A stretch of 55,599 nt of DNA from an uncultured Bacteroidales bacterium (GTDB lineage: Bacteria; Bacteroidota; Bacteroidia; Bacteroidales; Paludibacteraceae). Of this stretch, positions 6,540-16,561 are shown piece by piece. The DNA is taken from assembly GCA_902800215.1 (NCBI GenBank), contig CADCDS010000014.1:1-55599 (forward strand). The letters are read 5' to 3'. A model generated the notes under the pieces. The model was given only the letters and a program-made list of their open reading frames with translations, did not search any database and had not been told where the DNA came from. Made by a program: the position numbers and the translations under genes. Numbering within the stretch: the first letter of the stretch is position 1; each line of letters begins with the position of its first letter.

Positions 6540-6923
6540 ATGGCACATGTAGAATGGAGCGCCGGTATTGACTCTGTATCCGGCGCATTGAGCAAACCGG
6601 GGAACAATCCCCAACACAGTTGTAACAAAATGCTGCTTGGCACCCACCGCGTAGCACCGACGGAGAACAACCAATGCAACCGTTTGTATCTCCGGAAGAA
6701 AGTGAAACGTACCACCCCGATCACGGCAGATGAGGCAGCAGCACGTCTGCGTTTCAGCACCGTAGCGGCGATGGTGAAGCAGCGTAAAGGCGACCTCACC
6801 AAGATCGCAGCCGACCAGGCAGCCTTCCTGGATCAAAAGGACCTCGCAGGCGGTAAGAAGACCCTCAAGGCTTACTACTGGAAAGTCTGCGGCGACGCGT
6901 ACGATGAGAGCCTCAACGGCTAA
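6540..6923 (+). CDS. P2 protein, copy A (127-aa 'NG' family)
   Basis: Starts 'MAHVEWSAGIDSVSGALSK', continues with 'KMLLGTHRVAPTENNQC', 'RLYLRKKVKRTTPI', 'AADQAAFLDQKDLAGGKK' and 'TLKAYYWKVCGDAYDES', and ends LNG. It differs from P2-B (53272-53658, opposite strand) at only three positions, and the DNA is about 95% identical by eye. That contrasts with the more diverged P1 pair and suggests gene conversion or selection. It is followed by a strong terminator, so the giant gene downstream has its own promoter. Function unknown. Confidence 0.8.
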   Translation: MAHVEWSAGIDSVSGALSKPGNNPQHSCNKMLLGTHRVAPTENNQCNRLYLRKKVKRTTPITADEAAARLRFSTVAAMVKQRKGDLTKIAADQAAFLDQKDLAGGKKTLKAYYWKVCGDAYDESLNG

Positions 6924-6943
6924 GTCGCTCTGCGACACCGGAA

Positions 6944-6978
6944 GGGCACCTCACAACGAGGTGCTCTTTTATTTTTTT
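6944..6978 (+). terminator. Terminator after P2-A
   Basis: Stem GGGCACCTC / GAGGTGCTC (one G-U pair), loop ACAAC, then TTTTATTTTTTT. Between here and 7125 there is AT-rich non-coding DNA with no gene seen. Confidence 0.85.
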
Positions 6979-7125
6979 CTTTTTCTTTTCAATAGACCCC
7001 TTCTTTTTTTGCATTTTCTTCATTTTTCTTCAAAATGCTATATATAGATTGCAAAAATAGTGGTAGAAAGAGGATGACGATTTTTGATAAGCAAATGTTA
7101 CAAAATGATAAAATTCGGCAGAATA

Positions 7126-7157
7126 TTTGCACATGTCACAAAAAAAGTGTACTTTTG
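7126..7157 (+). promoter_or_regulatory. Promoter of the giant gene 1
   Basis: TTTGC at 7126-7130 and TACTTTTG at 7150-7157 with a 19-bp gap. Transcription should begin near 7164, which rules out upstream GTG/ATG codons at 7127-7133 as translation starts and leaves a leader of about 45 nt before ATG 7211. Confidence 0.8.
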
Positions 7158-7210
7158 CGGCACATTTCGAAAGAAATGCCAATACTTATAATTTATTAAG
7201 GCACTATTCT

Positions 7211-10200
7211 ATGAAGTTAGGTATTAGTCTGACAGCCATGCACAAATGGCTGTTTCTTGGTATCGCATTTTGCGCATGTATAGGCGTGAGTCCCCGAATT
7301 CATGCGGAAGAGATAATTAGCGAAGGGGATTATGTCACGTTCTCCACGCTCCTTAACGGCAAGCGTTATTACTTGGGTGTAGACACCGTCAGTGCGAAAG
7401 GTGTCACGCCGAAAGATACGGTTATGGCGTATGAGCAGCCCAGTTATGCTACTATGTGGCAGATGGGTGAAGATCACACAGTGGGCGAAAGGCATATGCG
7501 TACGGTGAAGAACGTTTGGCTTGCTGAGCGTGTAGAACGCGAAAAGTACCTGAGTCTCGGAACAGATAAAGGTAATTACAGCGGTTTGGTACTAAGCGAC
7601 GCTGAACATGCGACCATGTGGCAGTCGGGGACAAGTGATAGCGAGTCCGAAAGATACATCGAGGGATATGTGTATTATTTCTCGGATGCTACCGGTGTGG
7701 ATGTGTACCGGTATATCAAGTACGATCCGTTGTACGGTTTTGGTCGTGCTTATTCGAGTCGTCCTCAATCTCCGATCCGCATGTCTATCTGGGATCGAAA
7801 GACGGGTGATGACTTGCGTTTTGATTTCCGTCCGGAGACGCATACATTTGGTTTGGAGACCGAAGAGGACACGACGATTCTTCCGCTGACAGCCAAGGTG
7901 ACATTCTATGAGAATGTCGATCGTTTCCGTAGTCGTGACGGTCGTATTGATGTGTTTGCCCGAGTGCCGACGGTGATTGATAACCAAGCGACGCTGATTG
8001 CACCTCCTTACAACCTCTACATGTACTACGAATGGGCCTCCAATCCGCGTACGCCCGCACAGATTCCGACGAGTGTAGCCGAATTAGAGAACGACACCTA
8101 TAACGGTAACTCGATTATGAAGTACTGGAATACGTACGATCATAAGGAAGATGAAGTAATAAAGGGAGCGTGGAAGGATACGACGTTGATTCATATCCGC
8201 AATTATAAGTTCAAGCGGAATGATGATAATACGCTTTGGTTCGATACGATGTACACGGTAGGAACTTCGCCTTTTGATCGTCCGGGAGCACGGTTTTTGC
8301 GTCCTGAAGGAGAACCGGGTTCTGATCCCGGAGAAGGTCTCTATGTCGATCATGTCGATTCGTTGCGTGTGTATTTTCATTGCAATGGACAGATGTATCG
8401 GGATGCGGCTTTGGTTGTGCGCCAAACTTTCCATAACGAACCTTTTACACGTTTGACTTCTTCCGTTAGCCCGGCGGATCATGTCTTCCCATACAAACCG
8501 ACAGTCTCGGAGATAGCTGATACCGCCGTGACTTTTACGGTCAATATCCGCTATGTAGAAGGAAACCGTATCACATATGCCAATGGGAATACGGAACGCA
8601 TCGTGGTGGGTGAGGAAGAGGAATTGGATATCGCTTCATTGTCGAAAATCGTGGTTAATGAGATTGAATATGACACTCTCAAAGTGGAAGCACTTAACAC
8701 GGATGGTACCTCTGCTATTTACAATGAGAGTACAAACCCCAGCGGATGGATTGAGTCGGTACGTTTGATTTCAGGCAATCAAATTCGCGTAAAGGTAAAA
8801 CCGCAACCTGCCGAATCTCCGACGCAACGAACGGCGCAATTACGTTTCTCTTATAACTATTTACACTCCTCGGCAGAGGGCGATAATGTGCTCACAGAGC
8901 GTATTATTTGGATTACCCAAAAGAGTGCGGCGGGAAGCGATGCTCGAATTTATGAGTTTAAGCATAAAAATAACACCACAACGCCGCAACCTGTTCACAC
9001 CAAGTATTGGACGATGTATGCCATCCCGGGTGAGGATTTGCAATTAACCCTTCATCGAGATCATTGGGGTTACTATCGTTGGTACGAATGGGATTATCGC
9101 GGTGGTGATTACGAGAAAGATGTCGCTAACTCCAAATGGAGTTGGTCCACTCCTCCTATTAACAACTTAGGGGAGGAATTTATGCCTATTAACAATGTGT
9201 CATCCAACTCTTCACGAGGACGATGGGATGCTATGGTAAATAGTAATAATCATTTTTCCACAAGTAATCCAACTATTATTCCGTCTATCCGTTATCCCAA
9301 TGACGCGAATAAGTATGATAGTATCGCTTGTGATGTAAGTGCCTATACGGACATTACAACGGCAGGCGAAATTGGTGTATCCTTAACCTCGTTAACCGAA
9401 CCGACATTGAGTTATCGTCAGATTTTTGATATTCGTCCGGCGAAAGAACAAGCTAACAAAATGGCAGACTGTCGTGTGAACGGAGGTGAGGGACACAATA
9501 AATGGATGGAGGACAAAATAGTCATATTGCCCGCCAAAAGAGCCGTTACATTAGAGCAACAATACCCTGTTAGCGACAAAGCCACCAGCGATGTAGAGGA
9601 TCATTTGCAGTATATCTATTATTTCAACCCGGATGCAGAAGGAACTGCCGATCCTAATATGGGTACAAAGAAAGGCGATGTAGATGAAACAGCTACTAAT
9701 TGCTATGCTCGTATTGGAAGAAAATATAAATCGGGTGTAACGCTTCGTAGAGCCAAATTACTCACCAAAACTGATTTGGACGGATTAAGTAACAATACCA
9801 AGATCACCATCTTCATGGTAAACCCGAGAAAAGAATATGGTTACTTATTCGGAGGAACGAGTGCAGAACAAAATGCATACTATACCGGTGTCTTCAAGGG
9901 AAGAACCGATACTGCGGATTTGCGTAAACATATTGAGGATGATATCTTGAACGCCAATGTCAATTACAACAACTACAAGTTGACCTTGACAAAAACTAAA
10001 ACTGGTGAGATTAAATTAACGAGCACAACCAGCAATCAGGATCTTTATGCTCATAAAGGAGCTTTTGATATTGGAGCAGGTGTCAGCTGGGGACGAGAGA
10101 CTTGGCAGGCTAATAATAGTACAATACAATATAGCAGTTTTTCCAGCAGTTCTACTGACCGCATTACTAATATCGACAATGCCCTTTTGGAATTACAGAT

Positions 10201-13200
10201 GTCTGCTGCTATTTTATGGTCGTACGATGGCTCGCTTACATCATATAATGGTAATTCGGCATCTTTACATTTGTCTAATAGAAATAATAGTGGTGACATC
10301 AAATATGGTTGGTGTTTCTATCAGATTATTGAGCCGGTTACAGCGGATCACTACGAGACACCACGGTGGTATAAAAAGGCCTCGGGTGATGCGGACTGGG
10401 TTTGCGTAGCTAATGGAGACAGCACGGCTTCGGGTTATACGATGTTAGATAACGGCTATTTGGAGATTAGTGAGAACGTGCACAAGAATCCGAACGAGAC
10501 GATTCAATACTGCCTCAAGACCCAGCATTTCCAATTGGCTAAGTTTACCGTTGTGACGCGTGACGCAGATAAGGAAGGACCGTCTGAGCGTGCTATTATA
10601 CCGGTGGAGACGATGCTCAACGAATACGAGATCCTCTTCACGCTGACTTCAGACAACCAAATTTTCCCGTGGGATCAATCGGAGATGAGTTTCCACTATC
10701 CGGATTATCTGGAAAGTCCTTTTAGAGGCCGACGTGTCTTCGTGGGCGATGAACCGGCTAAAGGCGAGTACGCTTTCATGCGCTCCTTCCGTGGCATTGA
10801 TGCCATCAGCGGTATAGGAACCACCGACTATCTGCTCTGTCTGAACGCGGCAGAGAAACCGGTTCAGTTCATGAACTTCGAGTTCCCGCAGATGTCTTGT
10901 TCGGATCAGCAGTTGTTCTTCACCGCGGAACTCTGTAACCCGATCCGAAATGGATACAATCCGCAGATTACCGCAGAGATGGAGGGTTACAACGGTAGTG
11001 CGTGGATTCCTATTTACCGCTATGTAACGGGCGAATTGCCGTACGATGACGGTAAATGGTACCAACTCGTTATGCCGATTGACCAAGGTTCCATCGCCGG
11101 TTATCAGAAATTCCGTTTCAAGGGTTATCTCTCCGGTTCGACGGAAAGCGAAGCTTATGTTTTGATAGATCACGCGCGTTTTATTGCCAAAGAGCGTCCT
11201 TTGCGTATCTATCAGAACAACTCCACCTGTTTGGAGTCCGATGGAGAAAGCGGTCACCAAATTGATATTATTGCCCGTCTGGACTATCAACAAGGCACAT
11301 TCCCGGATGGAACTTTAGTGGCTTACCAATACCAGAAATGGAATTCATCCACAAGTAGTTTCGATGCGCTTACGGATAGAACATATTCGTATGATGAGAG
11401 TATAGAAGGCACGCCGAACTACGGTTTGGTACGCGTACCAGCAAGGGAGTATGCTCCTTCAGACTCTATCTATAGTTTATCGGATCTGCCTAAGAATATG
11501 AAGTTCTATGTGAATGAAGGAACGGCAGATGACCCGTACTACACGCTCTATTTCACGCAGACCGTTCCGGCTGAGTCACAAGACTTATTCCGTATCGCGT
11601 TGGCGGTTATCCCGACAAAGGAGACAACTCCGAACTTCGCGACTGCCGGTTGTGCCTCCGAACGTCTTATATCGGTTAAGAACCCGGTAGCTCATCAAAT
11701 AGATGGTAAACCGTGGGTTAGTGTGACGCGCGAAGCAGCCACAACCGAAGATACGCTAAAATCCCCGAATGAGACTTACCGTCTGAGTTTGAAGTTGAAT
11801 AACGTGCCCAGTGGGGCTAAAGAGGTGCATTGTAAGTTCGATATGCTGCGTTCATTTGTAGGAGATCGAGACTACGCTGCGAAAGTGCTGGCTTATAGAG
11901 GAGCAGTTAGTGACGAAGACAAAGCAGCGAAAAAAGCCATCGTTGATGCAGCCGATGCAGCCTTCTTAGATAAATATAAAATCTCGCGCGAGAGACTGAT
12001 GGATATGTTAGAGACTTTCCGCGCGGATGATGAACGCAATCCGCTGCGTTTGGTGACGAACTGGAATGATGTGCGTCCGGAGGATTTCATGTGGTCAGGT
12101 CGTACAAAAGAGGAAGCAGATTTGATTTATGAGACCTTGAACAAACTGATTGTGACGGATCGTGTGCTGCAAATCGGTTTGGATTACTATGATGTGTTCT
12201 TGGGAGGTGAAGATGATGCGTACTTCTACACACGCGCTTTGCCTGCGAGCGGATGGTATGTGTCGAGTTCAAATGATACCGTTCAATTACCGGCTTGTAA
12301 CATTCCGCAGTGGTTTGAGATTCACTCCCAGGAATCGGATTATGTCTTGCGTTTTGGATACGATAATATCATTGACGGAAGTTACCAAGTGCCGGTGATT
12401 CGTGCCTCGAAAAGCGATGCTAACAATCACCTCAAGGTACGCATCGCGGCAATCACGCACGAAGCGACATCCGGTGTAGTAATCGGATGGGATTCGACGT
12501 ATATTGTCGGCAGTAATGACCCGACTTGGAATAGCAGCAAGCATTTCCGCTACCACCAAGACCGCATTGTACAGGACACTACTTTTGCGGGTTACTATCA
12601 TATAGGCGTCTCCGAAAATGATCCGCATCGTTTTGTAACCTTTACACCGGTAACGAGCGAGTATATAGCAGAACTGACAAAAACTACCGAATGTGACTGT
12701 ACATGTAAGGACTATGCTGCATCCGAGACTGAGTTTGCGAATCGTCTAAAGGATCCCACTGATAGTCCTTCAGGTTGTAACAAATGGCATGTTGTGGCAG
12801 CTAAATCAGGTTATCACACAGCAAACGACTTTACATTGAAAGCCGGTTATTGGTACAAATTCAAGACCGCCTTCTTTGAGGTAGGCACGCTTGTGAAAGC
12901 AAGTGATGGTGGTGATGGAGCATGTCAAGGTCACGCGGAGTTTATTGTAGCGGTTGCACCGGATACGGTGGTTTGGGCACCTTCACACCCGGATGAAGCG
13001 AACTTCTGGAACGACGATGATAACTGGCGTGCCGTAGATGGAACGGGTAAAGTGTTAGGTGGTAGTATCGCTACTATCCCTATGGGGGACAGTAAGGTTA
13101 TTATTCCGAGTCCGGCAAGCGAGAACTTACTGCCGATTCTGCGAGGCGATGAAAACACCATCGGTCGTCGTGTGGATCTAACGGATTATGGTTTTACGGC

Positions 13201-14857
13201 AAACACATGTCGCGATATCTTGTTCAAGCCGAATGCAACGATTTGGGGACAAGAGAACCTGAACTACACCAAAGCTTATGTGGATGTGCCGTTCCGTCAA
13301 GGCAACTGGCAGACTTTCTCACCGGCTTTGGAGGATATTTATTCGGGTGATATCTATATCCCGCAAAACGCAGGAAGCGGTGATGACCCGGACTTTGCGC
13401 CGGCTAAGTTTGAAGATGGCTCAGATTGGTCGGCTACCCACAACCGTACTTATCCGTACGCGTTCTATCAGGGTTATTACAACTCATCCGTTTCGGTTGC
13501 TTTCCAGAATACAGACAAAGAAGGCGATCCGTTGGAGACATATACAAAGACCTCTACCAATTCGGCGGACTGGGTTCGTACGAATGTATTGAATCAGCCG
13601 CTTACACCGGGTAAGGCAAGTATCATCCTTGGTTTCGGTCCCCGAGACGAAGCGGAAGACTCCGTGCTGATCGTTCGTCTGCCGAAACAAGAGACCGAAT
13701 ACCACTACGTTGGAAAGAAGAACGGCGTTTATACAGAGGGTTCCCCTACAGGTACGCTCACTCGTGCTGAGACTCAGAATCTCTCATACGACAAAACGAA
13801 ATTGGCAGGCGGTGAGGGTATCACTTATGCGCTGACGAATGCGATTTCGAACGATATCTTCTTCTTCGGTAACCCGACGATGTCGCTGATTGATGTATAT
13901 CAGTTATGCGAGGATAATAGTGGCAAATTAGCCGGAGGAGATTCGCACAGTTATACCATTTATCAGTTACAGGACGGTTCGGCTTATACCGCGCAGACCG
14001 TAACAGGCAAAGGTCAGCATTTCATTGCGCCGCAACGTGCCGTCGGATTGAAGGCTTTGAGTGCCAATACGAGTTTGGATATTCTACTCAAGCCGGATGC
14101 TTTGGTTCCGATGACCGGGGTAGAAGATGCACCGCCTCCTTCTCCAGCTCCGCAACGTGGTCTTCATCGCACAACGGAGGAGAAACACCGCTCAGCACGG
14201 CTCTATATATCCGCTGCCAACGAAAGCGATGGAGGACTCTGCAAATCATTCATCACGATCGGTGAACAAAGTGGTGCTTCGCGCGGCTACCAAGTGGGCG
14301 AAGATGCATTGAACCTCAGTTCGGGTCTCAATTACTACAACGCTGCTTCGTTTGCGACTCCGCTGTCTATGTACACGATCGCAGACAACCAAGCGCTGAT
14401 GATTGATGTGCGGGATACGGTATCAATGGTTCCGGTGGTCTTCAAGACGCTGGATGCCCATTATAGCTACGACGAGCTGACAATCCTGTCCTTTGCGACC
14501 GAAGGTCAATGGTCTCAACCGCTATACTTGTACGACGCAGTAACGAACGATAGTGTGATGATCCTTAATGGTATGCAGATCGGTATTCAAACTCCGCTGT
14601 CTGACCAAATCCGGTACTACATCGGGTATCCACATTCGGTTGTGAGTCATCAACCTTCCGAAGAAGGAACCGTAACCGGTGTAGAAAACGAGCCTACTAT
14701 AAATTCCTCCTCAGAGGGAAGGACTTGCATTTACGACCTCTTGGGACGCAAGATCATGAGCTTAGGGGAATACGACCTTATTTCTACTATCTCCCTGCCG
14801 ACGGGTGTGTATATCATCCAACGCGGCAATCAAACAGAAAGGAAGGTGTTGAAATGA
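7211..14857 (+). CDS. Giant secreted protein 1 (2548 aa), type IX secretion C-terminal tail
   Basis: ATG 7211 follows the promoter; ATG 7238 is an alternative. Residues 10-34 ('MHKWLFLGIAFCACIGVSP' to 'IHA') are a signal peptide. The N-terminal module carries 'STLLNGKRYYLGVD', similar to the start of giant protein 2. A region near residue 550 ends in an 'IIWITQK' strand like BACON-type repeats. The middle and C-terminal regions align in order with giant protein 2: the 'PTLSYRQIFDIRPA' block, a carbohydrate-binding-like beta region near 1150-1320, and a 'FWNDDDNW' block near 1930. The end ('TCIYDLLGRKIMSL', 'LPTGVYIIQRG') is a Por-secretion type A sorting tail. It is expected on the cell surface or secreted. 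No catalytic motif is seen. The stop overlaps the next gene (ATGA). Confidence 0.85.
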   Translation: MKLGISLTAMHKWLFLGIAFCACIGVSPRIHAEEIISEGDYVTFSTLLNGKRYYLGVDTVSAKGVTPKDTVMAYEQPSYATMWQMGEDHTVGERHMRTVKNVWLAERVEREKYLSLGTDKGNYSGLVLSDAEHATMWQSGTSDSESERYIEGYVYYFSDATGVDVYRYIKYDPLYGFGRAYSSRPQSPIRMSIWDRKTGDDLRFDFRPETHTFGLETEEDTTILPLTAKVTFYENVDRFRSRDGRIDVFARVPTVIDNQATLIAPPYNLYMYYEWASNPRTPAQIPTSVAELENDTYNGNSIMKYWNTYDHKEDEVIKGAWKDTTLIHIRNYKFKRNDDNTLWFDTMYTVGTSPFDRPGARFLRPEGEPGSDPGEGLYVDHVDSLRVYFHCNGQMYRDAALVVRQTFHNEPFTRLTSSVSPADHVFPYKPTVSEIADTAVTFTVNIRYVEGNRITYANGNTERIVVGEEEELDIASLSKIVVNEIEYDTLKVEALNTDGTSAIYNESTNPSGWIESVRLISGNQIRVKVKPQPAESPTQRTAQLRFSYNYLHSSAEGDNVLTERIIWITQKSAAGSDARIYEFKHKNNTTTPQPVHTKYWTMYAIPGEDLQLTLHRDHWGYYRWYEWDYRGGDYEKDVANSKWSWSTPPINNLGEEFMPINNVSSNSSRGRWDAMVNSNNHFSTSNPTIIPSIRYPNDANKYDSIACDVSAYTDITTAGEIGVSLTSLTEPTLSYRQIFDIRPAKEQANKMADCRVNGGEGHNKWMEDKIVILPAKRAVTLEQQYPVSDKATSDVEDHLQYIYYFNPDAEGTADPNMGTKKGDVDETATNCYARIGRKYKSGVTLRRAKLLTKTDLDGLSNNTKITIFMVNPRKEYGYLFGGTSAEQNAYYTGVFKGRTDTADLRKHIEDDILNANVNYNNYKLTLTKTKTGEIKLTSTTSNQDLYAHKGAFDIGAGVSWGRETWQANNSTIQYSSFSSSSTDRITNIDNALLELQMSAAILWSYDGSLTSYNGNSASLHLSNRNNSGDIKYGWCFYQIIEPVTADHYETPRWYKKASGDADWVCVANGDSTASGYTMLDNGYLEISENVHKNPNETIQYCLKTQHFQLAKFTVVTRDADKEGPSERAIIPVETMLNEYEILFTLTSDNQIFPWDQSEMSFHYPDYLESPFRGRRVFVGDEPAKGEYAFMRSFRGIDAISGIGTTDYLLCLNAAEKPVQFMNFEFPQMSCSDQQLFFTAELCNPIRNGYNPQITAEMEGYNGSAWIPIYRYVTGELPYDDGKWYQLVMPIDQGSIAGYQKFRFKGYLSGSTESEAYVLIDHARFIAKERPLRIYQNNSTCLESDGESGHQIDIIARLDYQQGTFPDGTLVAYQYQKWNSSTSSFDALTDRTYSYDESIEGTPNYGLVRVPAREYAPSDSIYSLSDLPKNMKFYVNEGTADDPYYTLYFTQTVPAESQDLFRIALAVIPTKETTPNFATAGCASERLISVKNPVAHQIDGKPWVSVTREAATTEDTLKSPNETYRLSLKLNNVPSGAKEVHCKFDMLRSFVGDRDYAAKVLAYRGAVSDEDKAAKKAIVDAADAAFLDKYKISRERLMDMLETFRADDERNPLRLVTNWNDVRPEDFMWSGRTKEEADLIYETLNKLIVTDRVLQIGLDYYDVFLGGEDDAYFYTRALPASGWYVSSSNDTVQLPACNIPQWFEIHSQESDYVLRFGYDNIIDGSYQVPVIRASKSDANNHLKVRIAAITHEATSGVVIGWDSTYIVGSNDPTWNSSKHFRYHQDRIVQDTTFAGYYHIGVSENDPHRFVTFTPVTSEYIAELTKTTECDCTCKDYAASETEFANRLKDPTDSPSGCNKWHVVAAKSGYHTANDFTLKAGYWYKFKTAFFEVGTLVKASDGGDGACQGHAEFIVAVAPDTVVWAPSHPDEANFWNDDDNWRAVDGTGKVLGGSIATIPMGDSKVIIPSPASENLLPILRGDENTIGRRVDLTDYGFTANTCRDILFKPNATIWGQENLNYTKAYVDVPFRQGNWQTFSPALEDIYSGDIYIPQNAGSGDDPDFAPAKFEDGSDWSATHNRTYPYAFYQGYYNSSVSVAFQNTDKEGDPLETYTKTSTNSADWVRTNVLNQPLTPGKASIILGFGPRDEAEDSVLIVRLPKQETEYHYVGKKNGVYTEGSPTGTLTRAETQNLSYDKTKLAGGEGITYALTNAISNDIFFFGNPTMSLIDVYQLCEDNSGKLAGGDSHSYTIYQLQDGSAYTAQTVTGKGQHFIAPQRAVGLKALSANTSLDILLKPDALVPMTGVEDAPPPSPAPQRGLHRTTEEKHRSARLYISAANESDGGLCKSFITIGEQSGASRGYQVGEDALNLSSGLNYYNAASFATPLSMYTIADNQALMIDVRDTVSMVPVVFKTLDAHYSYDELTILSFATEGQWSQPLYLYDAVTNDSVMILNGMQIGIQTPLSDQIRYYIGYPHSVVSHQPSEEGTVTGVENEPTINSSSEGRTCIYDLLGRKIMSLGEYDLISTISLPTGVYIIQRGNQTERKVLK

Positions 14858-15261
14858 GAAGAGTCATTAGTATCGTATTCTGCCTATGGGCAGTAGTGAA
14901 CAGTTGGGGTGTGGAGTTTCAGCCTATCTCGTTCCGTTCGACATCAGCGCATTTCTCCACGCGCACGAATAGCAAAGAGCGAACGGCAGTCGGCTATACC
15001 CATTCGGCAACATCCATCAGCGCATCGAGTATCAGCGCGTCCAATTTTGCGAACCTGAATAGCGAAGGAGGAGCGTGCTATATCCCCGGGGCATCCGGAC
15101 CAATCCGCAGAGCAGTATCTCGACCGCAGGCGGATGACAACAATGAAGAGAACTTAGCCATCGGAGAGACGAATTTCCGTTCTCCGATAGGCGATGGAAC
15201 GATTCTTCTTCTCTTTGCCGCGCTATACGCGATGAGGAGGAGAAGAAGAGATCAGAAATGA
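14854..15261 (+). CDS. Small membrane partner of giant protein 1 (135 aa)
   Basis: The ATG overlaps the giant gene stop (ATGA), indicating coupled translation. It has a signal peptide (about residues 1-18, 'RVISIVFCLWAVVNSWG'), a Ser/Thr-rich middle with 'FRSTSAHF', a 'YIPGASGPIRRA' segment, and a C-terminal 'IGETNFRSPIGDGTILLLF' running into a membrane helix and an Arg-rich end. The small protein after giant 2 (42714-43118) shares FRSTS, GP.R, IG..N and P(I/V)G(D/E) followed by a membrane helix. The N-out, C-in topology with a basic tail looks like an inner-membrane anchor. A role in export or handling of the giant protein is inferred from the repeated linkage. Confidence 0.7.
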   Translation: MRRVISIVFCLWAVVNSWGVEFQPISFRSTSAHFSTRTNSKERTAVGYTHSATSISASSISASNFANLNSEGGACYIPGASGPIRRAVSRPQADDNNEENLAIGETNFRSPIGDGTILLLFAALYAMRRRRRDQK

Positions 15262-16472
15262 AAAGCGATATGAAAAAAGTGTTGTTTTTAGCCGTTTTAG
15301 GCATTCTTACCCTATGCGGGTGCACAAAAGGTTCGGGTTTCCAAAAACTCGACGAGTGGACGGAGATCTGGAAGACAGGTCAGCAGACCTATTTCGGTTA
15401 TCCGGCGAACCAGGAGTCAGAGTTGCAGGATTTCTACGAGTGGTACGTAAGTACGGGTATGGACAGGGTGAACCTGAACAATGCCGGAGACCCGATGACG
15501 GACGATCCGTGGAACATGTCCACGCAGGCGTTTGAGAAAGAGGTGATCGAGTTCTTCACGCCCTTATACGGTTTTGACAAAGACGATGTATGGGGTATCG
15601 TGACGCATAGCGGTACGGACGGCAACAACCACGGTATCTATTTCGGTGCGAACGACCTGTATAACAAGACGGGCAAGCTACCGATTGTTTACGTGAGCGA
15701 CGAGGCGCATTACTCGAACATGCGTCTGTGCGACCTGCAGAACCTGGAGGTAAAGCTGATCAAGAGCGATCCGATGGGTAGGATGATTCCGGAGGAGTTG
15801 GAGAAAGCCTTAGACACGACCAAACCGGCGCTGATGGTGTATGCAATGGGCTCGACCTTCAAGGGTGCGATCGACGACATGCAAGCGCTAAACGCGGTAC
15901 TGGACAAGCATCCCGAGATGGCGATTTATCGTCATGTGGACGCAGCGCTGTTCGGCGGCTACCTGCCGTTCACGGAGTATCGGAAGATGGTCAGCAGCAA
16001 GGAACAGCATTTCGAGTCAATCGCCATCAGCGGACATAAGTTCTTCGGAATCGATTCGCCGTCCGGACTGTTCCTGTGTACGCGCAAAGTGTATGATAAT
16101 CAGAATAATTACAACGTGACGTACCTGAACGACAATATGAAGATGATCAACTGCTCGCGTGACGCCGTGCAACCGCTTAAGTTCTGGTGGCTGATCCAGA
16201 AAGTGGGTTACGACAAGTGGTCGGAGCAGGCAAACGGGATGATCGAATGTACGGCGTATCTGGAGCAGGAGTTGACGAAGATCGGTTGGCCGTGCTGGCG
16301 AAACGAATACAGCAACACCGTGTTCTTCAAACGTCCGGCGCCGGAGATATGCAGCAAGTATAACCTGGCGTTAGGTTATGACGAGCACTTCGGCGGCGAG
16401 TTGGCACATATAGTCGTGATGCAGCATGTGACGAAGGCGAAGATCGACGGGTTTATCCAGGAGTTACAATAG
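15258..16472 (+). CDS. Lipoprotein-type PLP decarboxylase, histidine-decarboxylase-like (404 aa)
   Basis: The body matches group II PLP decarboxylases close to Gram-negative histidine decarboxylase: 'WGIVTHSGTDGNNHGIYFG' (residues 112-130), His151 in 'DEAHYSN', 'HVDAALFGG' with Asp228, and the PLP lysine Lys261 in 'ISGHKFFG'. The N-terminus 'KKVLFLAVLGILTLCGC' is a lipoprotein signal with Cys22 in an L-C-G-C lipobox. The enzyme would then be tethered outside the cytoplasm, which is unusual for a PLP enzyme. Start 15258 overlaps the partner gene stop by 4 bp; ATG 15270 is the alternative. Substrate (histidine or another amino acid) is inferred by family resemblance only. It is the third gene of the giant-1 operon and has no counterpart in the second locus. 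Confidence 0.8.
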   Translation: MKSDMKKVLFLAVLGILTLCGCTKGSGFQKLDEWTEIWKTGQQTYFGYPANQESELQDFYEWYVSTGMDRVNLNNAGDPMTDDPWNMSTQAFEKEVIEFFTPLYGFDKDDVWGIVTHSGTDGNNHGIYFGANDLYNKTGKLPIVYVSDEAHYSNMRLCDLQNLEVKLIKSDPMGRMIPEELEKALDTTKPALMVYAMGSTFKGAIDDMQALNAVLDKHPEMAIYRHVDAALFGGYLPFTEYRKMVSSKEQHFESIAISGHKFFGIDSPSGLFLCTRKVYDNQNNYNVTYLNDNMKMINCSRDAVQPLKFWWLIQKVGYDKWSEQANGMIECTAYLEQELTKIGWPCWRNEYSNTVFFKRPAPEICSKYNLALGYDEHFGGELAHIVVMQHVTKAKIDGFIQELQ

Positions 16473-16542
16473 AATCTTTATATGCCTGCGGATAGATGCC
16501 GGTGTCACGCCGAATGATTTCCGGCAGCACAAAGAGTAAGTG
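16453..16542 (-). pseudogene. Possible regulator C-terminal fragment
   Basis: On the minus strand, a short open stretch reads 'LFVLPEIIRRDTGIYPQAY' then 'KDSIVTPG' and a stop. This looks like the C-terminal end of a LacI- or AraC-type regulator with no body attached; a stop lies just upstream in frame. It overlaps the end of the decarboxylase gene. It may be chance. Apart from this, 16473-16561 shows nothing. Confidence 0.2.
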
Positions 16543-16561
16543 CTATTCTATTTCCTGAGAT

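Noticed and set aside
6056-6923. P1 and P2 as HU/IHF DNA-binding proteins
   Set aside because: HU-type genes often sit near smalltalk peptides, but I see no HU beta-arm or the usual HU motifs in P1 or P2.
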